Shown here: positions 56,396-64,000 of the stretch, piece after piece
Layout: every line of letters begins with the position of its first letter
Position numbering within the stretch: the stretch's first letter is position 1
Assembly (NCBI GenBank): GCA_022510385.1
Contig: JAFLTQ010000012.1
Span: 24,092 to 88,091, forward strand
Origin: Muribaculaceae bacterium
GTDB lineage: Bacteria; Bacteroidota; Bacteroidia; Bacteroidales; Muribaculaceae
Length of the DNA: 64,000 nucleotides
Direction of reading: 5' to 3'
Notes under the pieces: generated by a model
The model's database searches: none
What the model saw: only the letters and a program-made list of their open reading frames with translations
What the model was told of the DNA's origin: nothing
Position numbers and translations under genes: made by a program

Positions 56396-58429
56396 TTAAG
56401 CTCCTTTATCGCCTGCAAATTGTTCCGGATATATTAGAATAAGATTTGTGCCGGCATGGTTTTTCTGCAAATATGATGGCAGGTTTTCAAGTTCTGAAGA
56501 ATGTGAAACTGCACCTTTGCGAGCTCCTATAATGATAAAGATATCATCATCTCCTATATCATTGGATTGGATTATAAAATCATCCCATGATTTCATTGAG
56601 CGATATTCGTGACGTATCGCATAACCCTCTGATATGATTATGTTGCGGATGAAGGATGCCGTGGTATCGTAAGAAAGGAAAATTGCTTTTGCCGCAAGCT
56701 GGGAGGCAAGATTACATATTCTTTCAACCCAAATCTGAAATCCGGTTTCATATTCGGCTTTATCCGGCACCAGGATCAGAAGCCTCGCAAGAGTGTCGAC
56801 AGATGTGAAACAACGACTTATAAATATCATTTTATTGGTAGCATTAAGCAGTTGTTCCGTCATGCTGCCGAAAAATGAGTCGACTATATTTGATCTCCTA
56901 TGGAGACCTATCATTATGTCGGTGGAATGATTTTGTTTAGCTTCATTTGTGACACCGGCCACCACATTGATATCATATCTTTCAATATCTTTCACCTCAA
57001 TATCTACCGACTGACCTGTTGCCACAGCTATTTCAAGAGAATTTCTTCCTGCCTGCACCCTTCGGGTATCGTCACTGTTTCTTACAAAAAGCGCAGTGAC
57101 CGGATTCCTGTTTCTCCTATGTCTCATAAGGAAGGCCAGTTTCATAAGATTTTCTGCAGTGACAGGATTGGCTACAGCCACAAGCTGACGAGCATAATCT
57201 CCCGGTTTAGTCTCGGAATCTTTCTTAAACTCCTCCTCCGTTAGTTCAATTCTTAATCGTGTGGCTGCTTTTTGGGTTGATATTGAGGAGACGACGCAGC
57301 TCACAAGAATCATCAAGACTGCTCCGTTCAACATATCTTCTGTCAACAGTCCGTGTTGAAAACCTATAAGTGCAGCTGCAATTGTCGCTGCCGCCTTTCC
57401 GGAAGTCAAACCAAACATCAATCTGCATCCGGTGGCTCCGAAACGGAATATTTTCGATGCGAAATATGCAGATAGCCATTTAGAAATCATAGCTACCACT
57501 ATCATGTTTATCGCAACCCAGCCTACATTCCAACTCTCAAAAATTACATGGACATTTATCAACATCCCCACTCCTATAAGAAAATAAGGGATGAAAATGG
57601 CATTTCCAACAAATTTAATCCTTCCCATAAGGCCGGATCTTTCCGGGATGAACCGGTTGAGGATCAACCCGGCATAAAAGGCTCCCAAAATTGCTTCCAA
57701 ACCTATGACACTTGCCATCAGCGAAGAGAGAAACACCATAGCCAATACATAGATGAATTGGTTGATCTGGTCGCTGATTTTACGAAAGAAATATTTGGTG
57801 AGATGATGTAACAGCAACCCCATCCCGGCTGCATAAATTATCATCAACCATAAAAGATTTACAAATCTTGAGAAACGGAAGCCTCCGGCAGCCGAGGCAT
57901 CCACAACTCCGGCAAGAACCAATAAGGCAAGCAAAACAGTCACGATCGTTGAGCAAACAGCTATGACCGCCGGCTGAGCGTTTTGCAAACCGAAGCGGCT
58001 TACTATAGGATAGGAAATCAATGTGTGGGCTGCATACATCGTTGAAATCAGGACACATGTGCTCCACCCGGCTCCGAATGCAAATCTTGACCCGAAAATA
58101 CCCATCACTAAAGGAACTGCAAAGGTTATTAATCCGAAAACAACTCCTTTAGGCAAATTTCTTTTCAAGTGGAACATATTGATTTCCACTGCGGCCATAA
58201 ACATTATATAAAGTATTCCTACCTGACCGAAAATCTCAAAACTTGCATCGCGTTCAAGAATGTTGAAACCGAATGGTCCGACAATGATACCGGCTATTAT
58301 TAAACCCACGAGCTGTGGTATTCCTATTCTTCGGAATAACAAAGGACACACAAGGATTATCAGCAAGACCAAAAAGAAAATCTCTATTGGTCCCGTCAGT
58401 GGATAATGCAATGTGTAAAGTAAGCTCAT
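56396..58429 (-). CDS. CPA2 family cation/proton antiporter with UspA-like C-terminal domain
   Basis: A 677-residue protein with 12-13 predicted helices forming a Na+/H+ exchanger domain (PQLVGLIIAGIIVGPFGFNI, LGAFYAGLILNRFIPERSG). The soluble C-terminal 270 residues resemble paired universal-stress-protein folds (EIAVATGQSVDIEVKDI, MIGLHRRSNIVDSFFGSM). It differs in tail from the KefB-like neighbour, so the two are probably regulated differently. It is the third gene of an operon after prenyl synthase and TatD (16-base gap). Confidence 0.87.
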   Translation of the reverse strand: MSLLYTLHYPLTGPIEIFFLVLLIILVCPLLFRRIGIPQLVGLIIAGIIVGPFGFNILERDASFEIFGQVGILYIMFMAAVEINMFHLKRNLPKGVVFGLITFAVPLVMGIFGSRFAFGAGWSTCVLISTMYAAHTLISYPIVSRFGLQNAQPAVIAVCSTIVTVLLALLVLAGVVDASAAGGFRFSRFVNLLWLMIIYAAGMGLLLHHLTKYFFRKISDQINQFIYVLAMVFLSSLMASVIGLEAILGAFYAGLILNRFIPERSGLMGRIKFVGNAIFIPYFLIGVGMLINVHVIFESWNVGWVAINMIVVAMISKWLSAYFASKIFRFGATGCRLMFGLTSGKAAATIAAALIGFQHGLLTEDMLNGAVLMILVSCVVSSISTQKAATRLRIELTEEEFKKDSETKPGDYARQLVAVANPVTAENLMKLAFLMRHRRNRNPVTALFVRNSDDTRRVQAGRNSLEIAVATGQSVDIEVKDIERYDINVVAGVTNEAKQNHSTDIMIGLHRRSNIVDSFFGSMTEQLLNATNKMIFISRCFTSVDTLARLLILVPDKAEYETGFQIWVERICNLASQLAAKAIFLSYDTTASFIRNIIISEGYAIRHEYRSMKSWDDFIIQSNDIGDDDIFIIIGARKGAVSHSSELENLPSYLQKNHAGTNLILIYPEQFAGDKGA

Positions 58430-58445
58430 CAGTTATCGAGAGTTT

Positions 58446-59210
58446 TTAAAACCCAAAGATTTCTTTTGCATTTTTATCCGTTATTCTCTCTACTTCCTCC
58501 GGAGAGATCTCAAGACATTCTGCTATCTTGTCTCTTATAAAAGGGATAAAAGTCGGGTCGTTTCGTTTACCCCGGTGAGGGACCGGAGAGAGATAAGGTG
58601 CATCCGTTTCAAGCACAATCTTGTCTATTCCTATTGTTTTTAAAGACTCCCGCAATTCAGGGGCATTCTTATAGGTCACAACTCCATTTATGCCGAAATA
58701 AGGGTCACATCCTTTTCTTATTCTCTCTACGTCACTTGACTTGCCGGTGAAACTATGGAAAATTAAAGGAACAGTAGGCTTGACCTTTTCTACAACCTCC
58801 ATTGTCTCCTCGAAGGCATTACGTGAATGAATTATCACAGGAAGCTGATATTTTTGTGCCAACCGCAACTGGGATTCGAAAGCAGCTTTCTGTAATTCCT
58901 TAGTGGTTTGATCCCAATAAAGATCCATTCCAATCTCCCCTACTCCCTTATAAAGGCCGCTTTCCAGCTCTTTATTGAAATGCTCTACAATCTCAGGCCA
59001 ATCCTCCTTCACCTCAGTAGGATGTATACCTAACGCCATCGACGTCTTTCCCGGATATTTCTCGTGGAGTGCTTTCATAAGTGGCAGCGATTCCTCATCC
59101 ACATTGGGAAGTATAAAATATGTCACTCCTGATTCTTCACTTCGCGATATTACCTCGTCGATATCTTCGTCAAATTCCGAAAAATATATATGAGTATGCG
59201 TATCTGTCAT
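58446..59210 (-). CDS. TatD family metal-dependent hydrolase
   Basis: A 254-residue TIM-barrel metalloenzyme (DNase-like phosphodiesterase family). Metal ligands appear in TDTHTHI (HxH), GVGEIGMD, IIHSRNAF, IFHSFTG and VLETDAPYL. Length fits. It lies 12 bases after the prenyl synthase gene and 16 before the antiporter gene. The exact substrate of most TatD proteins is uncertain, so the call stops at family level. Confidence 0.93.
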   Translation of the reverse strand: MTDTHTHIYFSEFDEDIDEVISRSEESGVTYFILPNVDEESLPLMKALHEKYPGKTSMALGIHPTEVKEDWPEIVEHFNKELESGLYKGVGEIGMDLYWDQTTKELQKAAFESQLRLAQKYQLPVIIHSRNAFEETMEVVEKVKPTVPLIFHSFTGKSSDVERIRKGCDPYFGINGVVTYKNAPELRESLKTIGIDKIVLETDAPYLSPVPHRGKRNDPTFIPFIRDKIAECLEISPEEVERITDKNAKEIFGF

Positions 59211-59222
59211 TTATTTATGACT

Positions 59223-60191
59223 TTATTTCTTTCTACCTATCAATTTTTCAGCAAACTTCCGGAAAATCTCCTTTTTATCGTCAGATAAAGATGTGGAATT
59301 AAGGGCTCTCAATGCCAGTGAGGAATAATGATTTACTGCTTTCACTGCACTTTCTTTTATTCCAAGTTTTTCGTAAAGACGGGTTATTGTCTTTACTCTG
59401 ACATCTCCGGCCGGTATTTTAAATGCCTCGCGCAGAGCCTCCGCTGTATTTGTATTTGACTCTAATGCAGACACATACAGATAAGTTTTCTTCCCGTTAT
59501 TGATATCGCTTCCTATAGCCTTACCAAATGTGGCAGCATCTCCAAAGGTATCTAACCAGTCATCTTGAATCTGAAAAGCAATTCCCGTCTGCACTCCGAA
59601 TTCATACATCTTCTCTGCATCCTCATGGCTTACTCCTCCTATCAAAGCTCCGATTTTACCACATGCTCCTAACAGAGCCCCGGTCTTACATCTTATCATC
59701 TCAATATAATCTTCTGTAGAGATTTTTTCCTCCGTCTCGAAGTCCATATCGAGTTGTTGACCCTCATAAACCTTGATTGCCATATCATTAAAGCTATCCA
59801 TAACTTCTCTCAGTATGTCATTATCAACATCAGATACAAATTGAGAAGCTATCGTGAGCATAGTATCTCCCGACAGAATCGCCCGATTTTCATCATATTT
59901 CTTATGCACTGTCGGCCTTCCTCTTCTAATTTCACTTTTATCCATCACGTCATCATGGAGAAGAGTGAAATTATGAAAAATTTCAAGTCCCAAAGCTGCT
60001 TTTAGCGCTCTCTCTTCTGCTTGTCCAAAAGCATCAGATGCCATCAAAGTCAAAACGGGACGTATCCTCTTACCTCCGGCTGAAAGAGAATATCTTATTG
60101 GAGCATAGAGGTTTTCAAGTTTGCCACCGGGAAATTCCAGTTTCTGAATCTCGGTTTCTATTTTTATTCTATATTCGTCAATAGATTTCAT
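59223..60191 (-). CDS. Polyprenyl synthetase (trans-isoprenyl diphosphate synthase)
   Basis: A 322-residue all-helical enzyme that condenses isopentenyl diphosphate with an allylic diphosphate. The first Asp-rich motif is DDVMD at 80-84 and the second DDWLD at 210-214, with GGKRIRPVL at 39-47. Phe at position -5 before the first motif points to a short product (C15 to C20), but this is inference. It supplies quinone or cell-wall lipid precursors. A TAnnTTTG promoter is 24 bases upstream and it heads an operon with TatD and a CPA2 antiporter. Confidence 0.93.
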   Translation of the reverse strand: MKSIDEYRIKIETEIQKLEFPGGKLENLYAPIRYSLSAGGKRIRPVLTLMASDAFGQAEERALKAALGLEIFHNFTLLHDDVMDKSEIRRGRPTVHKKYDENRAILSGDTMLTIASQFVSDVDNDILREVMDSFNDMAIKVYEGQQLDMDFETEEKISTEDYIEMIRCKTGALLGACGKIGALIGGVSHEDAEKMYEFGVQTGIAFQIQDDWLDTFGDAATFGKAIGSDINNGKKTYLYVSALESNTNTAEALREAFKIPAGDVRVKTITRLYEKLGIKESAVKAVNHYSSLALRALNSTSLSDDKKEIFRKFAEKLIGRKK

Positions 60192-60214
60192 ATTTTAGTG
60201 TTTTTTTCTTATTG

Positions 60215-60222
60215 CAAAATTA
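60215..60222 (-). promoter_or_regulatory. Bacteroidetes -7 element of the prenyl synthase operon
   Basis: TAATTTTG on the minus strand matches TAnnTTTG, 24 bases before the ATG at 60191. Confidence 0.55.
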
Positions 60223-60360
60223 CTAAAAAGCAACCATATATCAAGAAAATCGGATTCCCCTCATTTTAGACTCAAATTAATTCAACCATTTATCTCCTCA
60301 CTTGTTAATAATACAAAAGGAAGGTAATAACACCAACCCCAACTATTAAAATTTAAAATT

Positions 60361-60654
60361 ATGAACTACAATGAAATTATTAACAGCAACAAGGTTGTTT
60401 TAGTAGAATTTTTTGCATCTTGGTGTCCTCATTGCCAAAGAATGATGCCGGTGGTGGCTGAAGTTAAAGAAAAACTTGGCAACAGGGCTTCAGTCTATCA
60501 GTTTGATGTGGATAAATATCAGACTTTAACCGAAGAAAATGATGTAGAATCTTATCCTACTTTTATAATCTATAAAAATGGTAAGGAAGAATGGAGATCC
60601 TCCGGTGAAATGCCGGGCGACGAGCTCTATAGAGAAGTGGCTCGATTCTTCTAA
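60361..60654 (+). CDS. Thioredoxin family protein
   Basis: A 97-residue cytoplasmic thioredoxin with active site WCPHC (Cys22/Cys25) and the cis-Pro loop YPTFI. The CPHC motif differs from the CGPC of standard thioredoxin and is usual in disulfide exchange proteins with higher redox potential. No signal peptide is present. It stands alone between divergent and convergent neighbours; the PrxQ-type peroxidase 117 bases downstream on the other strand could be a partner, which is inference. Confidence 0.92.
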   Translation: MNYNEIINSNKVVLVEFFASWCPHCQRMMPVVAEVKEKLGNRASVYQFDVDKYQTLTEENDVESYPTFIIYKNGKEEWRSSGEMPGDELYREVARFF

Positions 60655-60713
60655 AAAGAGATTTACAAAAAATACAAATCCGTAATTTTAAGCAATAATA
60701 TCTTTACCAGCTG

Positions 60714-60750
60714 AAAAAGGCGGTCACCGTTTTGATGGTACCGCCTTTTC
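60714..60750. terminator. Bidirectional terminator between thioredoxin and peroxidase genes
   Basis: AAAAGGCGGT (60715-60724) pairs perfectly with 60740-60749, with inner ACC/GGT pairs, and has A and T runs on the two sides. Confidence 0.85.
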
Positions 60751-60770
60751 TACGTTATCTCATTTTTGAA

Positions 60771-61247
60771 TCAAGCCGGATTAATAGAGCCTCGACCCTC
60801 CAAAAGTTTGAAAAGTTGGTCAGCTGCTGTTTTAGTCTCGACCTTTTCGATTACATCTGTTACTTCTCCGTCATGATTGCAAACAAAAGTGGTGCGCACA
60901 ATCCCCATATATTCCTTACCGCACATCTTTTTCAATCTCCAGACACCGGCAAGTTCACATATTTTAAGGTCTGTGTCTGCAATTAACGGGAACGGGAGTT
61001 CCTGTTTTTCAGCAAATTTCTTATGGCTCTCCACGCTGCCGTTATTCACCCCTATTACTTGATAGCCCATCTTCAACAGAGTGTCATAGTTATCACGCAG
61101 ACTCACTGCTTCTGCCGTACATCCGCTCGTGGAATCCTTAGGATAAAAATAAATGATGAATTTTTTACCCGGGAAATCGCTTAATTTCACTTCTTTTCCA
61201 TTTTGGTCGACACCTAAGACCTCGGGAAATTTGTCTCCAATATTCAT
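60771..61247 (-). CDS. bcp: Thioredoxin-dependent peroxiredoxin, PrxQ/Bcp type
   Basis: A 158-residue peroxiredoxin reducing hydrogen and organic peroxides. The peroxidatic Cys43 is in YPKDSTSGCTAEA. The resolving Cys five residues later, seen in E. coli Bcp, is absent; three later Cys could serve. The start is the ATG at 61247; an in-frame TTG two codons earlier is less likely. It is convergent with the thioredoxin gene, across a shared terminator. Confidence 0.93.
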   Translation of the reverse strand: MNIGDKFPEVLGVDQNGKEVKLSDFPGKKFIIYFYPKDSTSGCTAEAVSLRDNYDTLLKMGYQVIGVNNGSVESHKKFAEKQELPFPLIADTDLKICELAGVWRLKKMCGKEYMGIVRTTFVCNHDGEVTDVIEKVETKTAADQLFKLLEGRGSINPA

Positions 61248-61336
61248 AGTCAATTATTATTGTGATTACCCTTTCGGATATTCATTTTAGTTCCAATCTT
61301 TGAAGTTGCCTGCAGAAATTATAGGTATGGTAAGCG

Positions 61337-63124
61337 TCAATCAAGTTTCAAAACTGCCAGGAAGGCTTTTTGAGGCACCTCTACAGTTCCAATCTGTTTC
61401 ATTCGTTTTTTTCCCTGTTTCTGTTTTTCAAGCAATTTTCTCTTTCGAGTTATATCACCTCCATAACATTTGGCCGTCACATCTTTTCTAACCTGTCTGA
61501 CCGTTTCACGCGCTATAATTTTAGCTCCTATAGCTGCCTGAATGGCGATATCAAATTGCTGACGTGGAATTAGCTCTTTTAACTTCTCACACATCCGTCT
61601 GCCGAATTTAACTGCGTTGTCAGCATGAGTCAAGGTGGATAGAGCATCCACACTCTCCCCATTCAGGAGGATATCCAGTTTAACCAACTTTGATTCCCGG
61701 AAATCGCTGATATGGTAGTCGAAAGAGGCATACCCTTTTGATATGCTCTTAAGTTTATCATAGAAGTCAATCACGATCTCTCCCAGGGGCATATCAAATG
61801 TCATCTCCATACGATTCCCGGAGATATATTCCTGCTTTACAAGCTCACCCCTCTTGCTCAGACACAAAGTCATTATAGGCCCTATATAATCCGACTGCGT
61901 TATGATAGTAGCGCGAATGTATGGTTCCTCTATATGATCTATATAGTTCGGTTCCGGGAGCCCGGAGGGATTGTGCACTTCAGTCACTCCTCCTTTCTTA
62001 TCATATACTTTATAAGAAACATTGGGCACGGTTGTGATGACATCCATATCGAATTCTCTTCCCAACCTCTCCTGGATTATTTCCATATGAAGGAGTCCGA
62101 GGAAGCCACATCTGAACCCGAAACCCAAAGCAGCAGAAGACTCCGGTTGGAATGTGAGAGATGCATCATTCAACTGAAGTTTTTCCAAGGAAGCTCTTAA
62201 ATTCTCAAAATCTTCTGCATCTATGGGATAAACTCCGGCAAACACCATAGGCTTTACTTCCTCAAAACCATCTATTGCCTTCGCACACGGATTCTCCACA
62301 GATGTGATTGTATCCCCAACTTTCACCTCCTTCGAAGACTTAATACCTGAAATGATATATCCTACATTTCCGGCAGAAAGCTCTTTACGTGGCTCCATAT
62401 CGAGCCTTAAGACACCTATTTCGTCAGCATGATATTCCTTATCATTGGAAAAGAATTTCACAAGCTCTCCTGTGTGGATAGAACCATTTTCAATCTTAAA
62501 ATATGCAATTATACCTCTGAAAGGATTGAATACAGAGTCAAAAACGAGGGCTTGTAACGGAGCATTCGGATCCCCCTTAGGGGCCGGAATACGTTCTACT
62601 ATCGCTTTCAGAATTTCATCAACACCCAATCCCGTCTTCCCGCTCGCTCTGATAATCTCATCCCGGTCACAACCCAAAAGATCTACGATCTGATCTTCAA
62701 CTTCTTCAGGATTAGCGCTGTCGAGGTCACATTTATTAATAACCGGTATTATCTCAAGGTCGTTGTCTATTGCCATATAAAGATTTGAAATCGTCTGGGC
62801 TTGTATACCTTGAGATGCATCCACTATAAGTAAAGCTCCTTCACAGGCAGCAATTGATCTTGACACTTCATAAGAAAAGTCAACGTGTCCCGGAGTGTCA
62901 ATAAGATTTAACGCATATTTTTCTCCATCCAATTCATAATCCATCTGGATGGCATGGCTTTTAATAGTGATCCCCCTCTCTCTCTCAAGCTCCATATCAT
63001 CAAGCACCTGTTCTTCCATATCCTTACCCGTCACGGTGTTTGTCCGCTCGAGTAGTCGGTCTGCAAGGGTTGACTTTCCATGGTCTATATGGGCTATGAT
63101 ACAAAAATTCCTTATATTCTTCAT
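61337..63124 (-). CDS. lepA: Elongation factor 4 (LepA)
   Basis: A 595-residue translational GTPase acting on ribosomes during initiation or back-translocation. G1 AHIDHGKST is at 11-19, followed by G3 DTPGHVDF and G4 NKCDLD, domain II, the EF-G-like domain ([19 protein letters not shown]) and the LepA-specific C-terminal domain with [19 protein letters not shown]. Length is usual. It has its own TAnnTTTG promoter and lies 46 bases after the pseudouridine synthase on the same strand. Confidence 0.97.
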   Translation of the reverse strand: MKNIRNFCIIAHIDHGKSTLADRLLERTNTVTGKDMEEQVLDDMELERERGITIKSHAIQMDYELDGEKYALNLIDTPGHVDFSYEVSRSIAACEGALLIVDASQGIQAQTISNLYMAIDNDLEIIPVINKCDLDSANPEEVEDQIVDLLGCDRDEIIRASGKTGLGVDEILKAIVERIPAPKGDPNAPLQALVFDSVFNPFRGIIAYFKIENGSIHTGELVKFFSNDKEYHADEIGVLRLDMEPRKELSAGNVGYIISGIKSSKEVKVGDTITSVENPCAKAIDGFEEVKPMVFAGVYPIDAEDFENLRASLEKLQLNDASLTFQPESSAALGFGFRCGFLGLLHMEIIQERLGREFDMDVITTVPNVSYKVYDKKGGVTEVHNPSGLPEPNYIDHIEEPYIRATIITQSDYIGPIMTLCLSKRGELVKQEYISGNRMEMTFDMPLGEIVIDFYDKLKSISKGYASFDYHISDFRESKLVKLDILLNGESVDALSTLTHADNAVKFGRRMCEKLKELIPRQQFDIAIQAAIGAKIIARETVRQVRKDVTAKCYGGDITRKRKLLEKQKQGKKRMKQIGTVEVPQKAFLAVLKLD

Positions 63125-63147
63125 TTATATTTTTTCCCTTTTCTCTA

Positions 63148-63155
63148 CAAAGTTA
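63148..63155 (-). promoter_or_regulatory. Bacteroidetes -7 element of lepA
   Basis: TAACTTTG on the minus strand matches TAnnTTTG, 24 bases before the lepA ATG. Confidence 0.55.
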
Positions 63156-63170
63156 AGGATTTTTCTCCTA

Positions 63171-63854
63171 TTAATGCTGTAAGTTGCTCTCTTGAGGAAT
63201 GAATTTCTTAAAAGAATCGGGAGTATCTGCCTCTATCGAGAGATCTTCTTTTGAAACCGGATGACAGAATTCGATTCTTTTTGCAAGCAGTGAGATGCTT
63301 CCGTCCGGATTGCTGCGACGAGCCCCATATTTCAAGTCTCCTTTGATAGGATGCCCTATATGGGAAAGCTGTGCCCTTATCTGATGCTTACGCCCCGTCA
63401 GAAGGTTAATCTCAAGTAGAGTATAGTTATCACCTTCCGCTATTGTGTTATATTTCAAAATAGACTCTTTGGCCTCCGAGTCTGTTTCTGAGGATACGAA
63501 TGTTTTGTTAAGTCTCCCGTTATTCTTGAGATAATTTTTGAGAATTCCCTCTTTTGATTCCGGTTTCCCCTCAACTAAAGCCCAATATGTTTTATGAATC
63601 TCTCCATCTCTAAGCATGTTATTCAGACGCGTCAACGCTTTTGAAGTCTTTGCAAAAATCACCAGGCCACCCACGGGACGGTCTATCCTGTGGACAACTC
63701 CGCAAAAAACATTACCGGGCTTGTTATATTTTTCCTTAAGATATTTTTTTATCTCCTCTGAAAGCGGCGTATCCCCTGTCTTATCTCCCTGCACAATTTC
63801 TCCGGGAGCTTTATCGACTATAATAATATGATTGTCTTCGTAGACTACTTTCAT
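63171..63854 (-). CDS. RluA family pseudouridine synthase
   Basis: A 227-residue pseudouridine synthase with the RluA motif HRIDRPVGGLVIFAKTSKAL (catalytic Asp in RID) and the GRKHQIRAQL motif. It lacks an S4 domain, so it is a short RluA-type enzyme; RNA target unknown. ATG 63854 (MKVVYEDNHIII) is chosen; a TTG seven codons earlier is the other option. It lies downstream of the tRNA gene at the window edge, separated from it by a terminator. Confidence 0.9.
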   Translation of the reverse strand: MKVVYEDNHIIIVDKAPGEIVQGDKTGDTPLSEEIKKYLKEKYNKPGNVFCGVVHRIDRPVGGLVIFAKTSKALTRLNNMLRDGEIHKTYWALVEGKPESKEGILKNYLKNNGRLNKTFVSSETDSEAKESILKYNTIAEGDNYTLLEINLLTGRKHQIRAQLSHIGHPIKGDLKYGARRSNPDGSISLLAKRIEFCHPVSKEDLSIEADTPDSFKKFIPQESNLQH

Positions 63855-63914
63855 CTCTTTTGCTATTTTTCCCAAGCGTGTGGCTATAATGCAAAAAGCG
63901 GTTATAATGCAAAA

Positions 63915-63940
63915 TAAGCACGCTCTGATGAGTGTGCTTA
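63915..63940 (-). terminator. Intrinsic terminator after the tRNA-Met gene
   Basis: TAAGCAC and following bases (63915-63924) pair with 63931-63940 with one G-U pair. On the minus strand the stem is followed by TTTT, 8 bases after the tRNA end. Confidence 0.7.
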
Positions 63941-63947
63941 GATTTAG

Positions 63948-64000
<53 letters not shown>

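Overview
The window looks like an ordinary stretch of chromosome from an anaerobic member of the Bacteroidales. The family cannot be fixed from sequence alone; a gut Muribaculaceae-like relative is a reasonable guess. The reasons are the many TAnnTTTG (-7) Bacteroidetes promoters upstream of genes, an rpmB-rpmG-DUF4295 cluster, a C10 (SpeB-like) protease with a tail resembling a type IX secretion sorting domain, an RND operon ending in a PG0541-type small protein, an SDR-type threonine dehydrogenase, and moderately AT-rich DNA. No rRNA, CRISPR array, insertion sequence or prophage is visible.

Layout. 1-4.0 kb: a phosphohexomutase cut by the left edge, then kbl and tdh back to back (threonine to glycine plus acetyl-CoA). 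4.1-10.7 kb: a TetR-TolC-adaptor-RND efflux operon ending in a PII-like small protein. 10.7-18.7 kb, mostly minus strand: an MFS carrier with a small membrane protein, RadC, a glycosyltransferase next to efp, and a PatB-like lyase/MATE/DUF3737 cassette. 18.9-24.4 kb: a K+ channel-like protein, a urea transporter and an MFS carrier, then a UDP-glucuronate epimerase and fructose-bisphosphate aldolase. 24.6-28.4 kb: a GT4 glycosyltransferase and the C10 protease. 28.6-29.4 kb: ribosomal proteins L28 and L33 plus DUF4295 behind a structured leader.

29.5-43.6 kb is the most interesting part. It holds a sigma-54-activating response regulator and a short histidine kinase, then a nucleotidyltransferase toxin/antitoxin-like pair on the opposite strand. 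Next come a set of TGTAAAG palindromes and a -24/-12 promoter in front of a long operon encoding TolC, HlyD, an ABC ATPase and three different MacB/FtsX-like permeases. The layout suggests that the two-component system switches on the exporter through sigma-54.

43.6-64 kb: panB, a lipoprotein and a His-rich CobW GTPase, an acyl-CoA ligase, an EamA/HipA-like kinase/DUF3037 operon, a lipoprotein MsrA-MsrB fusion, an outer-membrane barrel, an AI-2E family protein and two convergent CPA2 antiporters. These are followed by TatD, a prenyl synthase, thioredoxin, a PrxQ peroxidase, lepA, an RluA-type pseudouridine synthase and the 3' part of an initiator tRNA-Met at the right edge.
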